This document shows, one piece after another, positions 53,534-63,252 of a stretch of DNA of 64,000 nt. A model generated the notes under the pieces. The model did not search any database. It was not told where the DNA came from and saw only the letters and a list, made by a program, of their open reading frames with translations. This DNA is from Streptococcus suis. GTDB lineage: Bacteria > Bacillota > Bacilli > Lactobacillales > Streptococcaceae. The DNA lies in contig NZ_WCJE01000005.1 in the NCBI RefSeq assembly GCF_016743335.1, forward strand, positions 1 to 64,000. The letters are read 5' to 3'. A program made the position numbers and the translations under genes. Each line of letters begins with the position of its first letter. Positions within the stretch are counted from its first letter, which is position 1.

Positions 53534-54661
53534 ATGGCTCAAAATAAAATGTTAGCTATGATTCTTGCTGGTGGACGTGGTACGCGTTTAGAAGGGTTGA
53601 CAAAAAAAGTCGCCAAACCAGCAGTCGCATTTGGCGGAAAGTACCGCATTATTGACTTTCCTCTCAGTAACTGTGCCAACTCTGGTATCGATATTGTCGG
53701 TGTATTGACCCAGTATGAACCTGTATTATTAAACTCTTATGTTGCACAATCCCAACGTTGGGGATTGGACGTACAAGGTTCTGGTATCTTTGTCCTGCCA
53801 CCAAGTGAGAAGATTGAAGGTTTTGGTCTTTACAAAGGCACCGCTGATGCAATCACTCAAAATATTGACTTCATCGATCTTCATGATCCAGAATACGTCC
53901 TCATTCTTTCAGGTGACCACATCTACAAGATGAATTACGACAAACTCCTTGATACTCATATTCAGAAAAAAGCCGACGCTACAATTGCGGTTATTGAAGT
54001 GCCAATCAAAGAGGCTTCTCGCTTTGGTATCATGAATACGGATGAAGATTATCGCATTGAAGAATTCGAAGAAAAACCAGAAAATCCTAAGAGCAATTTG
54101 GCATCAATGGGTATCTATATCTTCACTTGGAAGACCTTGAAAAAGTACCTTCAAGAAGATGACAAATTGGACACTTCATCTCACGATTTTGGGCATGACA
54201 TCATTCCGAAATACTTAGAAGATGGCCGCACTCTCATTGCCCATCCATTCCGTGGTTATTGGAAAGACGTAGGAACCGTTAACAGCCTCTGGGAATCCAA
54301 TATGGACTTGATTGATCACGCTGGAGATTTGGACCTTTCTGATCGCTCATGGAGAATCTATTCAGAGGACAAGGGTTCTCCTGCCCAAGTCATTGGTGCG
54401 ACTGCAACTGTTAAATCTGCCTATATTGATAAAGGAGCAGTTATTGATGGTACAGTAGAACATTCTGTTATTTCAACAGATGTACAGGTCAACCAAGATG
54501 CCGTAGTAAAAAATTCTGTCGTCCTGCCTGGTGCTATTATCGGCGAAGGTGTTGAGCTTGACTACGTCATCGTCGCTGAAAATATTAAAATTGCCGACGG
54601 AGTTAAACTCACAGGAGACATCGACCATATCCTCTTGATCGACAAGAATGTAACCAAGTAA
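53534..54661 (+). CDS. glgC: Glucose-1-phosphate adenylyltransferase, catalytic subunit
   Basis: Makes ADP-glucose from glucose-1-phosphate and ATP for glycogen. 375 residues; [22 protein letters not shown] is the nucleotide-binding loop, [24 protein letters not shown] and [15 protein letters not shown] follow, and a left-handed beta-helix ends the protein. AAGGAGTGG precedes the ATG. First gene of glgC-glgD-glgA-glgB. Confidence 0.97.
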   Translation: MAQNKMLAMILAGGRGTRLEGLTKKVAKPAVAFGGKYRIIDFPLSNCANSGIDIVGVLTQYEPVLLNSYVAQSQRWGLDVQGSGIFVLPPSEKIEGFGLYKGTADAITQNIDFIDLHDPEYVLILSGDHIYKMNYDKLLDTHIQKKADATIAVIEVPIKEASRFGIMNTDEDYRIEEFEEKPENPKSNLASMGIYIFTWKTLKKYLQEDDKLDTSSHDFGHDIIPKYLEDGRTLIAHPFRGYWKDVGTVNSLWESNMDLIDHAGDLDLSDRSWRIYSEDKGSPAQVIGATATVKSAYIDKGAVIDGTVEHSVISTDVQVNQDAVVKNSVVLPGAIIGEGVELDYVIVAENIKIADGVKLTGDIDHILLIDKNVTK

Positions 54662-54673
54662 GAAAGGACTGCT

Positions 54674-55789
54674 ATGCTAAGAAATACTCTCGGAATTGTA
54701 AATATTGAAGGAAACAACGTACATTTTGGTGACGTGATGAAGCACCGTGGCGTACAAGCTTTCGGTTTCTTAGGTCGTTATCGCCTAATTGACTTTGCTC
54801 TATCCAATATGTCAAACTCTGGAATTACAGAATTCCAAGTATACATGCCTGCCGAAATGCGTTCAACAATTCAGCACGTTGGTACAGGAAAACACTATAA
54901 TATCAACAGCAAACGCGGTACCCTTCGCTTGCTCAATAGCGCAACAGACCCAAATAGTGTCTATCGTCACGATATTAATGCCTTCACAGAAAACATCCAC
55001 TACATCGAAAAGTCTACAAAAGATTATGTGCTAGTTGCTCCATCTTACTTCATCTATAGCCAGGATTTTTCAAAAGTCATGGATGACCATATTGCAACGG
55101 ATGCTGATATTACCGTTCTTTATAAAAACGTTTCAGATGCTAAAGAAAATTTCATCGGCTGCCAAACTCTCAAATTTGGTGAAGATCGTCGTGTCGTAGC
55201 TTTTGAGGAAAACCACGGTAAATATAAAAACCGTCCCGTTTCCCTTGAAGCCTACATTATGAAACGGACTACATTTATCGACTTGATTAAACGTGCTAAC
55301 AAAGTGTCGTCTCTCTACTGGTTAAAAGATATTTTACGTGATACAGTTGACCAGTACAAGATTATGGGCTATGCACATCGTGATTATGTCGCATGTATCA
55401 ATACGACAGCTTCCTACTTCAATACTCAAATTGAATTGATTGACCAAGATACCCGCAAACTCCTCTTCAAACATGATTGGCCAATCCATACCCAAACAAG
55501 TGATAGCTCACCATGTTTGTATGGTCCATTGGCAGAGGTCAAACGTAGCCTAATTTCAAATGGAGCGAATATCAATGGTCAAGTCGAAAATTCAGTCATT
55601 GACCGCGATGTTATCATTGAAGAAGGTGTTGTTATCAAAAACTCAATCATTCTCAATGGCGTGACAATCAAGAGTGGGGCGAATATTGAAAATGCAATTA
55701 TCGATAAAGCAACTAAAATTATTCACCCAATTGACATCAAGGGAAGCGAAACTTCGCCTTCATACTTGAAACCACACCAAATCATTTAG
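54674..55789 (+). CDS. glgD: GlgD, regulatory paralogue of GlgC
   Basis: 371 residues, a GlgC-like fold that lacks the GGRGTRL nucleotide loop (it starts LRNTLGIVNIEGNNVHFGD) but keeps YRLIDFALSNMSNSG and a C-terminal beta-helix. In related Firmicutes GlgD forms a hetero-oligomer with GlgC and raises its activity. AAAGGAC precedes the ATG, 12 bp after glgC. Confidence 0.95.
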   Translation: MLRNTLGIVNIEGNNVHFGDVMKHRGVQAFGFLGRYRLIDFALSNMSNSGITEFQVYMPAEMRSTIQHVGTGKHYNINSKRGTLRLLNSATDPNSVYRHDINAFTENIHYIEKSTKDYVLVAPSYFIYSQDFSKVMDDHIATDADITVLYKNVSDAKENFIGCQTLKFGEDRRVVAFEENHGKYKNRPVSLEAYIMKRTTFIDLIKRANKVSSLYWLKDILRDTVDQYKIMGYAHRDYVACINTTASYFNTQIELIDQDTRKLLFKHDWPIHTQTSDSSPCLYGPLAEVKRSLISNGANINGQVENSVIDRDVIIEEGVVIKNSIILNGVTIKSGANIENAIIDKATKIIHPIDIKGSETSPSYLKPHQII

Positions 55790-55797
55790 GAGCTAAC

Positions 55798-57243
55798 ATG
55801 ACAAAAAAATCTGTTCTCTTTGTAGCATCCGAGGGACTTCCGTTCATCAAGACTGGCGGATTGGCTGATGTTATTGGCTCTTTGCCAAAAGAATTGGTAA
55901 AACAGGGTTTAGATGTCCGAGTCGTTCTACCACTCTACAAAAAAATTGCAGTAAATAATCACTCTGATTTCGATTACGTATCAAGTTTTGATGTGCGGGC
56001 TGGCGACATCCAATCTATGGCAAATGTTTACAGTCAGGTTGTTGATGGAGTAACATTCTATTTTATTGAGCACCGCGATTTCTTTGAACGTGATGAACTA
56101 TATGGATATGACGATGATGCCATGCGTTTTGGCTATTTCCAACATGCTACATGTCGTCTGTTGGAAGCACTTCATTTCTTCCCGGATGTCATGCACACAC
56201 ATGACTGGCACACTGCTGCCCTTCCATTTCTTTGCCGTACTTTCTATAGCTACCGCGAAGAATTCCGCAATATCAAGCATGTATTCACTATTCATAACTT
56301 GGCTTTTCAGGGAATTTTCCATAAACAAGCGCTTTGGTCAGCCCTTGGCATGGACTATAGCTACTATTTGGATGGTATTGCACGTTTTCATGATGAATGT
56401 ATCAGCTTCATGAAGCTTGGTATCCTATACGCTGACAAGGTTACTACAGTTTCTGAAACTTATGCTCGCGAAATCCTAACGGAAGAATTCGGCGAAAACA
56501 TGCAACATGTACTAGAGTTGCGCAAATATGACTTGGTTGGCATTGTCAATGGTATCGACTATGATAGTTGGGATAGTCAAACAGACCAGTACCTTGTGAG
56601 AAATTATAGTCTTGAAACGATTGAAAGTAAAAAGGCTAATAAACTGGCCCTGCAAGCACAATTTGCCCTTCCACAAGATGAGAATGTCCTATTGATAGGT
56701 ATCGTCTCTCGCTTGACATGGCAAAAAGGGTTCTATCTCTTGACCGAGGTACTTGGCCATCTTCTTCAAGCCCATGTCCAATTTGTTATCTTAGGCAATG
56801 GTGAGGAAGACATTGAAAATGCCTTTAATCACTTTAAACACGCCTATCCTGATAAATTTGCATTCTACCGTGGTTACAATGAACCACTTGCCCACCAAAT
56901 TTATGCAGCAAGCGATCTCTTCCTCATGCCTTCTATGTTTGAACCATGCGGCATTAGCCAGTTGATTTCAATGCACTACGGAACACTCCCTCTAGTGCGT
57001 GAAACAGGTGGCTTGGTTGATACTGTAGCACCATACAATATGTCTACCAAGGAAGGAACTGGTTTTAGCTTTGGAGGGCGTGACGCTTACAATATGCGAC
57101 AAGTCTATGATTTAGCCCTTCAAACCTACTATGACCGTCCCGATGACTGGTATGCCATGGTTGAACAAGCTATGACGCGTGATTTTAGTTGGACAGCTTC
57201 GGCAGAGAAATACATCTGGCTCTACCGTGAAATTAGTGGCTAG
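55798..57243 (+). CDS. glgA: Glycogen synthase (ADP-glucose dependent)
   Basis: GT5 enzyme extending alpha-1,4-glucan from ADP-glucose. 481 residues; the N-terminal KTGGLADVIGSLPKEL (ADP-glucose-binding Lys), HTHDWHTAALPF, GIVNGIDYDSW, and C-terminal SRLTWQKGFYLL and PSMFEPCGISQLISMHYGTLP are all diagnostic. Starts 8 bp after glgD, AGGAGC upstream. Confidence 0.97.
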   Translation: MTKKSVLFVASEGLPFIKTGGLADVIGSLPKELVKQGLDVRVVLPLYKKIAVNNHSDFDYVSSFDVRAGDIQSMANVYSQVVDGVTFYFIEHRDFFERDELYGYDDDAMRFGYFQHATCRLLEALHFFPDVMHTHDWHTAALPFLCRTFYSYREEFRNIKHVFTIHNLAFQGIFHKQALWSALGMDYSYYLDGIARFHDECISFMKLGILYADKVTTVSETYAREILTEEFGENMQHVLELRKYDLVGIVNGIDYDSWDSQTDQYLVRNYSLETIESKKANKLALQAQFALPQDENVLLIGIVSRLTWQKGFYLLTEVLGHLLQAHVQFVILGNGEEDIENAFNHFKHAYPDKFAFYRGYNEPLAHQIYAASDLFLMPSMFEPCGISQLISMHYGTLPLVRETGGLVDTVAPYNMSTKEGTGFSFGGRDAYNMRQVYDLALQTYYDRPDDWYAMVEQAMTRDFSWTASAEKYIWLYREISG

Positions 57244-57264
57244 GTAAGATTTGACAACAAACTG

Positions 57265-57295
57265 AAGGGGAGTGCGACCAAGGTCCACTCCTTTT
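57265..57295 (+). other. Intercistronic stem-loop between glgA and glgB
   Basis: AAGGGGAGTG (57265-57274) pairs with CACTCCTTTT (57286-57295), including G-T pairs, around an 11-nt loop. It has no long T run, so partial termination or mRNA protection is more likely than full termination. Confidence 0.4.
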
Positions 57296-57311
57296 CAACA
57301 AGGAGATTGCT

Positions 57312-59150
57312 ATGACAGAATTTACTGACCTAGATTTATATTATATGAATGCTGGTGAGCATACCACTCTTTACGAAAAAATGGGTGCTCACATTATAAA
57401 AGAACGAAACAAAATTATCGGAACCCAATTTCGTGTCTATGCCCCAAATGCCAGAGAAATATTCTTAGTTGGCAACTTTAACGAGTGGCAACGCAGTCAC
57501 TCTATGGAGCGTGAAATTGATGGAGTGTTTCAACTTTATGTAGATGGATTAAAATCCCTTGAAGATTATAAATACCTGATTATCACACACGATGGGCGTG
57601 AAATATATAAGGCTGACCCTTATGCATTTTTCAGCCAAGTTCGTCCAGACACTGCCTCTACAACCTACAATTCGCGTTATAAATTCAAAGATGATATCTG
57701 GATGTATAATCGTGTTAACTATGATTTTAAAGAACAGCCAGTATCCATCTACGAGGTACACTTAGGTTCGTGGAAGCAAAAATTTGCTAATAAAAATGAA
57801 GGAGGAGCTCCTGTAGAAGCTTTCAATAGTTATAAGGAAATCACTCCACTTCTCATCGAACATATCAGGGAAAATAACTACACACATATTGAATTATTGC
57901 CAATTACCGAGCATCCTCTCGATGCGTCTTGGGGCTATCAGGTAACAGGCTACTACAGTCCAACTAGTCGCTATGGCAAGCCAGATGAACTTAAGTATTT
58001 AGTTGACCAATGTCACCAAGCAGGAATCGGAGTGATTCTTGACTGGGTACCACTTCATTTCTGTAAAGATGCTCATGGGCTCTACCAGTTTGATGGTAGT
58101 TGGCTATACGAATACTCCTACGAACAAGACCGTGAAAACCACCAGTGGGGGACTGCTAATTTTGACCTTGCAAAAGGACTGACTCGCTCTTTCCTTCTTT
58201 CTAATTTAAAATACTGGTTGGAATATTTCCATTTTGATGGCATCCGTGTTGATGCACTATCTTATCTCCTCTATTGGCGTGGTGAAACAGATGAAGATAA
58301 GATAAATCATGCCGCAATTGACTTTATCAAACGTGTCAATGCCATGGTCCATACCGACTATAAGGGAGTCTTGATGATTGCTGAAGACTCTTCAAGCTTC
58401 CCTAAAGTCACACATTCTCTAGAAGATGGCGGTATTGGATTTGATATGAAATGGGATCTGGGCTGGATGAATGATACACTAAAATTTGTGGAACGCCCTG
58501 CTATTTATAGAAAATATCACTCAAATGAAATCACTTTTGGTATGTACTATAACCAAAACGAGCAATTCTTACTACCACTTTCGCACGACGAAGTTGTTCA
58601 TGGGAAGCACTCCATTATCGAGAAGATGAATGGCGACTACGAAGATAAGTTCCATCTGGCTCGAGTCTACTACAGCTTTTACTTTGCCCATCCTGGAAAG
58701 AAATTACTCTTCATGGGAAATGAATGGGGTCATATCCGTGAATGGCACGAATATACAGAAATGGACTGGGGACTGCTACAATTTCCAATCCACCATTCTT
58801 TCTATCAAATGATGAAAACATTATCTACTTTCTATAAAGAACATGATGCTTTCTGGAAATATGACTACCAAGCCTATGAAAAAGGATTTAATTGGGTAAA
58901 AATAGATGAAGAAGCAAGCCTGTATGCTTTTTCTCGCACTAGTGATGTACAAGAAATCTTGACTATTCATAACTTTAATGATCAAGAACTATTTGATGTA
59001 CACTTGGATTTGCCAGCTGACAGCGAATATAAACTTGTCTTCTCATCTAATGCTATTCCAATGGACACATTTAGCCTCTATCCCGATGAAAATGGAGCCA
59101 GAATTACTGTACCACGTTTGACCAGTTTTTATCTAGAGCGTGTGAAATAA
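57312..59150 (+). CDS. glgB: 1,4-alpha-glucan branching enzyme
   Basis: GH13 enzyme that forms alpha-1,6 branches. 612 residues: an N-terminal CBM48 domain (FRVYAPNAREIFLVGNFNEW), then the barrel with DWVPLHFCKDAHGL, DGIRVDALSYLLYW (nucleophile Asp), MIAEDSSSFP (acid Glu) and LPLSHDEVVHGK, and a C-terminal beta domain. AAGGAG precedes the ATG. The operon lacks glycogen phosphorylase, and glgB comes last rather than first as in Bacillus. Confidence 0.97.
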   Translation: MTEFTDLDLYYMNAGEHTTLYEKMGAHIIKERNKIIGTQFRVYAPNAREIFLVGNFNEWQRSHSMEREIDGVFQLYVDGLKSLEDYKYLIITHDGREIYKADPYAFFSQVRPDTASTTYNSRYKFKDDIWMYNRVNYDFKEQPVSIYEVHLGSWKQKFANKNEGGAPVEAFNSYKEITPLLIEHIRENNYTHIELLPITEHPLDASWGYQVTGYYSPTSRYGKPDELKYLVDQCHQAGIGVILDWVPLHFCKDAHGLYQFDGSWLYEYSYEQDRENHQWGTANFDLAKGLTRSFLLSNLKYWLEYFHFDGIRVDALSYLLYWRGETDEDKINHAAIDFIKRVNAMVHTDYKGVLMIAEDSSSFPKVTHSLEDGGIGFDMKWDLGWMNDTLKFVERPAIYRKYHSNEITFGMYYNQNEQFLLPLSHDEVVHGKHSIIEKMNGDYEDKFHLARVYYSFYFAHPGKKLLFMGNEWGHIREWHEYTEMDWGLLQFPIHHSFYQMMKTLSTFYKEHDAFWKYDYQAYEKGFNWVKIDEEASLYAFSRTSDVQEILTIHNFNDQELFDVHLDLPADSEYKLVFSSNAIPMDTFSLYPDENGARITVPRLTSFYLERVK

Positions 59151-59162
59151 TTATCTATAAAA

Positions 59163-59232
59163 AATGGAGTATTGAACCGACCCCAATTTTCTGTCTAACT
59201 TTTGGGGTGTGGCTCACTTACTCCATTCTTTT
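59163..59232 (+). terminator. Terminator of the glg operon
   Basis: An outer stem AATGGAGT (59163-59170) and ACTCCATT (59220-59227) encloses an inner stem ACCCCAA/TTGGGGT (59180-59186, 59202-59208), then CTTTTTTG. It also lies downstream of the convergent binding-protein gene. Confidence 0.8.
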
Positions 59233-59277
59233 TTGCATACAAAAACAACCACCGTTTCCGATGATTGTTCGTTTCTC

Positions 59278-60078
59278 TTATTCAACACTTGTATATGTTG
59301 CAGCTTTCTCAAGGAAAGTATCAAACTCACCACTTGCTTTTACTTCTGCGATAACCTTGTCTATCGCAGTTTTTAGTTCTGTACTACCTTTTGGCAAAGC
59401 AATGACTTTCGAATTCTCATCAATCGTTGGAAATTCAACGGATGCAACGGCTAAATCTGAATTCTGTGAAACATAACCAGCAGCAACTGGAGAATCCATT
59501 AAAATAGCATCAACTTTTCCTGATTTGAGCTCATTTACAGCTTCACCCATCAAGGTTAAAGAAATTAGGTTAGCTTGACTAATGTTTTCCTGTGCGTAGG
59601 ATTCTTGTGTTGAACCCTTTTGTACCGCGAGAGTTTTCCCGCTCATAGCATCAATTGAAGTGAGTGAATTGGCGCTATCTTTTTTGATAAGTAATACATC
59701 AGAAATTTGATAGTAACTTTCAGAGAAATCAAAAACTTTTGCACGATCTTCCGAATAAGATAGACCAGCAATTGCAATATCAGCTTTGCCATTTTGAACG
59801 CTAGACAATACATTGTCAAAACTCATTGCTGAAACTTCAAGCTTGACCCCAAGTTCGTCGGCTATTTTTTGAGCCAACATAATATCTGCACCAACAACTT
59901 CATTCTTTCCATCAACTAGTGACTGAAACTCGAATGGAGCATAGTCTGGACTAGTTGCCACTACCAATGTACCTTTTTCTTTAATTTTATCTAATACAGA
60001 TTGTGATGACGTCGAAGAACAAGCTGCCAATGTCAGTCCAGCTAAAACTGTTGCTGCTAATGCCAAGATTTTTTTCAT
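59278..60078 (-). CDS. Amino-acid ABC transporter substrate-binding lipoprotein
   Basis: 266 residues. A lipoprotein signal with lipobox LAAC (Cys 20) precedes a bacterial SBP family 3 domain: GTLVVATSPDYAPFEF, GADIMLAQKIADELG, MSFDNVLSSVQNGKADIAIAGL and AVQKGSTQESYA. This class binds polar or basic amino acids. No permease or ATPase gene is nearby. A paralogue lies upstream at 60,250. No ligand can be assigned. Confidence 0.92.
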   Translation of the reverse strand: MKKILALAATVLAGLTLAACSSTSSQSVLDKIKEKGTLVVATSPDYAPFEFQSLVDGKNEVVGADIMLAQKIADELGVKLEVSAMSFDNVLSSVQNGKADIAIAGLSYSEDRAKVFDFSESYYQISDVLLIKKDSANSLTSIDAMSGKTLAVQKGSTQESYAQENISQANLISLTLMGEAVNELKSGKVDAILMDSPVAAGYVSQNSDLAVASVEFPTIDENSKVIALPKGSTELKTAIDKVIAEVKASGEFDTFLEKAATYTSVE

Positions 60079-60249
60079 ATTTCTTAAATACCTTCTCTTT
60101 ATTTTAATAAAATACTTATTCTAAAAAACACAAGCTTATTGATTTTCATTGTATTTTCTTGCAGTCTTTCAGAATGTATTCTCATTTTAATTCATTTTTA
60201 TACATTTGTCAAGAAAATATTATTTTTATTCAATTTAATCGTATAAAAT

Positions 60250-61059
60250 TTAATTGTTAGCAATGGATAATTCATAGGCTTCTTGAACAAATTGATCCAT
60301 CTGTCCAGATTCCACTAGTTTTGTAATGACAGAGTCAACTTTTTCCTTTAAAGCTGTACTTCCTTTTGGCAAGGCAATAGCATAGGCATCTGAATAGCTA
60401 CTTTTTATCTCAGTATCTAAAATAACCAAGTCATCATTTTTGGCAACATAGGCTTTTGCAATCGGCTCTTCAAAAATAACTGCTTCTAGCTTCTGTGATT
60501 TTAATTGATTAATCAGCTCGCCGTTCGAAGCTAGGGCAACAACCGTGGAAGACGGAAGCTGTTCTTTAACAATTTGTTCTTGAATAGAACCTTTTTGTGC
60601 TCCTATATTTGCCTCAGCTAGAGAATCAAGCGATGTATATTGTGCAAGATCCTCTTTATTTATAATAACTTTATTGGTTGAGGTGTAGTAAGGAATGGAA
60701 AAATCATACACTTTTGCACGCTCTTCAGTGGCTGAAATTCCTGAAATGGCAATATCCGATTGCCCTGACTGGACATTGTTCAAAACATTATCAAAACTCA
60801 TCGCTGAAAATTCGACTTCTACACCCAATTCTTGACCAATGGCTTTTGCAAGCTCAATGTCAGCTCCAACGATTGTATCTTTGCCATCAACCAGTGTTCT
60901 AAACTCAAATGGTGGAAATTCTGGATTCAATGCAACAATTAGTTTTCCCTTTTCCTGAACATCCTTCAAAGAAGTATCTTCTTGAGTAGCATTTCCACTA
61001 CAAGCACTTAGACCTATTGTTGCCAATAAAACCAAGCCTGTCATAATATATTTTTTCAT
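60250..61059 (-). CDS. Amino-acid ABC transporter substrate-binding lipoprotein
   Basis: 269 residues from ATG 61059, the third of three consecutive ATG codons and the best spaced from AGGAGA; the first two are possible, while the 44-residue upstream extension is rejected. Lipobox LSAC, then the SBP family 3 pattern GKLIVALNPEFPPFEF, GADIELAKAIGQELG, MSFDNVLNNVQSGQSDIAISGI and AQKGSIQEQ. A close paralogue of the next gene downstream; transporter partners are elsewhere. Confidence 0.9.
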   Translation of the reverse strand: MKKYIMTGLVLLATIGLSACSGNATQEDTSLKDVQEKGKLIVALNPEFPPFEFRTLVDGKDTIVGADIELAKAIGQELGVEVEFSAMSFDNVLNNVQSGQSDIAISGISATEERAKVYDFSIPYYTSTNKVIINKEDLAQYTSLDSLAEANIGAQKGSIQEQIVKEQLPSSTVVALASNGELINQLKSQKLEAVIFEEPIAKAYVAKNDDLVILDTEIKSSYSDAYAIALPKGSTALKEKVDSVITKLVESGQMDQFVQEAYELSIANN

Positions 61060-61381
61060 CATCATATTCTCCTTTAAAATAATCCTGTACATACTTATAC
61101 CGTTTTTTATATAAAACATCGGACTTCCATTGCAGTAAAATGCATATTTTTTCTCCTTTTTTGAAAGATAAAAATATTTTACGTTATTTTTATACATTTG
61201 TCAACTTATTTTCTGTATTTTTATTCAAACGACATAAAAAAGAAGCTGTTTCTAGCTTCTACCTATAATTTCTATCCCACTCTCCATCGTCATTTTTTCG
61301 TAACCGCCCAATAACAAGGTATCTATCCAATCACTCATTCCTCCAGTATACTGATATAAAAAACAAACTGGAGGATTTATT

Positions 61382-61567
61382 ATGTCACAACCCATCGTCC
61401 CATTGACTGTTCCACAATCTCGCTGCTTTGAAAAGAAAAGCAGAAACGATATTCTGATGAAAATTCGTCTCGGAAAAACGGAAGTCACATTTTTCCAATC
61501 TATCAATCCTGAAGTAATGGAAACTATCTTGGATAAGGTGTTGCATTATGACCATCCGACTCAGTGA
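61382..61567 (+). CDS. IS66 family accessory protein (TnpA-like)
   Basis: 61 residues, with GGAGGATTT upstream of the ATG. MSQPIVPLTVPQSRC and ILMKIRLGKTEVTFF resemble the small first protein of streptococcal IS66 elements. It overlaps the next gene by 20 bp. Confidence 0.7.
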   Translation: MSQPIVPLTVPQSRCFEKKSRNDILMKIRLGKTEVTFFQSINPEVMETILDKVLHYDHPTQ

Positions 61568-61898
61568 TTTAGGTCAAGCCTACTTGGTTTGCGGGAAAAC
61601 GGATATGCGTCACGGGATTGATTCTCTTGCCTATCTTGTCAAAAGTCAATTCAATCTGGATCCCTTCTCAGGTCAGGTCTATCTCTTCTGCGGAGGTCGA
61701 AAAGACCGATTCAAGGCTCTTTACTGGGACGGACAAGGATTTTGGTTATTGTATAAACGTTTTGAAAACGGGAAATTGACCTGGCCAAACAATGAAGAAG
61801 AGGTCAAAGCCCTCACTTCTGAGCAGGTGGACTGGCTCATGAAAGGATTTGCTATCATTCCAAAAATAAATGTTTCCAAAAGTCGTGATTTCTATTGA
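61548..61898 (+). CDS. tnpB: IS66 family accessory protein TnpB
   Basis: 116 residues. MTIRLSDLGQAYLVCGKTDMR, then GQVYLFCGGRKDRFKALYWDGQGFWLLYKR, is the unmistakable IS66 Orf2 signature. It appears intact, but its element is truncated. Overlaps its neighbours as usual in IS66. Confidence 0.92.
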   Translation: MTIRLSDLGQAYLVCGKTDMRHGIDSLAYLVKSQFNLDPFSGQVYLFCGGRKDRFKALYWDGQGFWLLYKRFENGKLTWPNNEEEVKALTSEQVDWLMKGFAIIPKINVSKSRDFY

Positions 61899-62114
61899 AA
61901 TCATGGCCAATGAGCTAACCCTCCTTCGAGAACAGGTTGAGTATCTGAGACGGAAACTCTACGGAACATCATCAGAGAAGGTTGTATATCAACCCGGTCA
62001 GCTGAGCTTGTTTGGGGAGGAAAGCCTCCCTGAAGAAGAAGCTGACTTACACAGTTGAAACAGAAACGATTACTTATAAACGCAAGAAAGCTAAGGGAGT
62101 TCGTCAGGGTTAAG
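61870..62114 (+). pseudogene. IS66 transposase, N-terminal fragment
   Basis: The frame from 61870 stops at 62058 after ANELTLLREQVEYLRRKLYG TSSEKVVYQ, the usual transposase N-terminus. Homologous sequence goes on in another frame (VETETITYKRKKAKGVRQ) before ending at the repeat junction. So there is a frameshift near 62,050 plus loss of the catalytic domain. Confidence 0.85.
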
Positions 62115-62506
62115 GCTCTCGCTTAGTGTCCCTTTTCAGAGTTCGTGTCAACAATCTCAGCGCAGTGGTTGATTGGCTTTAACAGTCTGGGAGACTGTTA
62201 AAGGTAGGAGATAAGATTTGCAAAGCAAATCTCAGCAGTTCGTATTTCATACTCCGAATCTGACCATTACGACTGTTGCGAACAAAGTTCACTCTATCTC
62301 CGACCTCCAAAGGTTCCCCAAACCTTTGGAGCTATGCGGGGGTGGGAGTTTAAAAGGTCTGGGAGACCTTTTAAAGTGGGAGATATAAGCTGACGGCAGT
62401 CAGCTCACATAAATTGATGTCTGGGGATAGACTGTTTCAGCTCAACAACTGGAAATAAGGACTTGTTGACGAACTCTATTTTATCAATTGAGTTCTTTCT
62501 CACTCC
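62106..62506 (-). repeat. Palindrome-array repeat, copy B (inverted, shortened)
   Basis: The reverse complement of copy A at 45,106-45,545. Palindromes: 62178-62202, 62215-62231, 62278-62292 (degenerate GCGAAC/GTTCAC), 62305-62331, 62349-62375 and 62388-62405. It lacks about 55 bp, one GCGAAC palindrome plus the AAACTGTCT one. Its left end abuts the broken IS66 transposase, and its right end is 89 bp before plsY. Confidence 0.9.
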
Positions 62507-62582
62507 CCTTCTATTATCAAGAGGTTCATTGGCTTAAGTATTGGCAAAATAAGATTTTGGACTAAATTAGATGAAAATATGC

Positions 62583-62588
62583 TATAAT
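62583..62588 (+). promoter_or_regulatory. Promoter -10 of plsY, possibly leaderless
   Basis: TATAAT at 62583-62588 ends 6 nt before the plsY ATG (62595), so transcription should start at or next to the start codon. A TTGGAC about 20 bp upstream could be the -35. No ribosome binding site lies between. Confidence 0.55.
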
Positions 62589-62594
62589 GAAAAC

Positions 62595-63239
62595 ATGTTA
62601 GTCAATCTTATTTTACTATTTATTGCATATTTATTGGGATCTATCCCGTCAGGACTTTGGATTGGTCAGGCTTTTTTCAAGATCAATATTCGTGAACATG
62701 GTTCGGGAAATACTGGAACAACTAATACCTTTCGCATACTGGGGCCAAAGGCTGGGACCATTGTATTTGTCATTGATTTCCTTAAAGGAACCTTGGCTGC
62801 TCTGCTTCCAATTATTTTTCATGCCCAAGGAATTTCTCTGATTGTATTTGGGTTAATGGCTGTACTGGGGCACACTTTCCCAATCTTTGCCCAATTCAAA
62901 GGCGGTAAGGCTGTTGCAACATCTGCTGGTATGTTGTTGGGTGTCGCACCTGCTTTCTGCCTCTATCTCGTTCTAATCTTTGCCAGTTCACTCTACTTGA
63001 CGTCCATGGTTTCCTTCTCTAGCGTCTTAGCAGCAGCCTTAGCCATCTTAGGAGCTCTGCTATTTCCAGCAATAGGAATCATCCTGCCAAGCTACGACTG
63101 GCTCTTTACCATCATCATCGTCTTTTTGGGCCTATTTGTCATTATCCGCCACAAGGAAAATATCCAGCGAATTTTGAAAAAGGAAGAAAACCTTGTCCCA
63201 TTTGGACTCAACCTAACCAAACAGAAAAAGCGAGTTTAA
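62595..63239 (+). CDS. plsY: Acyl-phosphate:glycerol-3-phosphate acyltransferase
   Basis: Membrane enzyme making lysophosphatidate from acyl phosphate. 214 residues from ATG 62595, with five hydrophobic segments. [32 protein letters not shown] covers the first two catalytic loop motifs, and [21 protein letters not shown] the next. The upstream frame extension MKICYNEN overlaps the -10 box and is rejected. No ribosome binding site is seen. It ends within a terminator shared with rexA. Confidence 0.95.
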   Translation: MLVNLILLFIAYLLGSIPSGLWIGQAFFKINIREHGSGNTGTTNTFRILGPKAGTIVFVIDFLKGTLAALLPIIFHAQGISLIVFGLMAVLGHTFPIFAQFKGGKAVATSAGMLLGVAPAFCLYLVLIFASSLYLTSMVSFSSVLAAALAILGALLFPAIGIILPSYDWLFTIIIVFLGLFVIIRHKENIQRILKKEENLVPFGLNLTKQKKRV

Positions 63240-63252
63240 ATCACTCGCTTTT
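63226..63252. terminator. Bidirectional terminator between plsY and rexA
   Basis: AAAAGCGAGT (63226-63235) pairs with ACTCGCTTTT (63243-63252) around a 7-nt loop. It overlaps the end of plsY and the rexA stop codon. Confidence 0.85.

Larger units (their letters stand above)
61300..62114 (+). mobile_element. IS66-family remnant
   Basis: Contains the two accessory genes and the start of the transposase of an IS66 element. The left end GTAACCGCCCAATAAC (from 61300) is like IS66 inverted repeats, which begin GTAA. The transposase is frameshifted near 62,050 and cut off at about 62,114, where the palindrome-array repeat copy B begins. No right end is present, so the element cannot move by itself. 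Confidence 0.8.

Noticed and set aside
61066-61197. 44-residue extension of the second binding lipoprotein
   Set aside because: It would place the lipoprotein signal peptide inside the chain; the ATG cluster at 61,059-61,065 follows AGGAGA.
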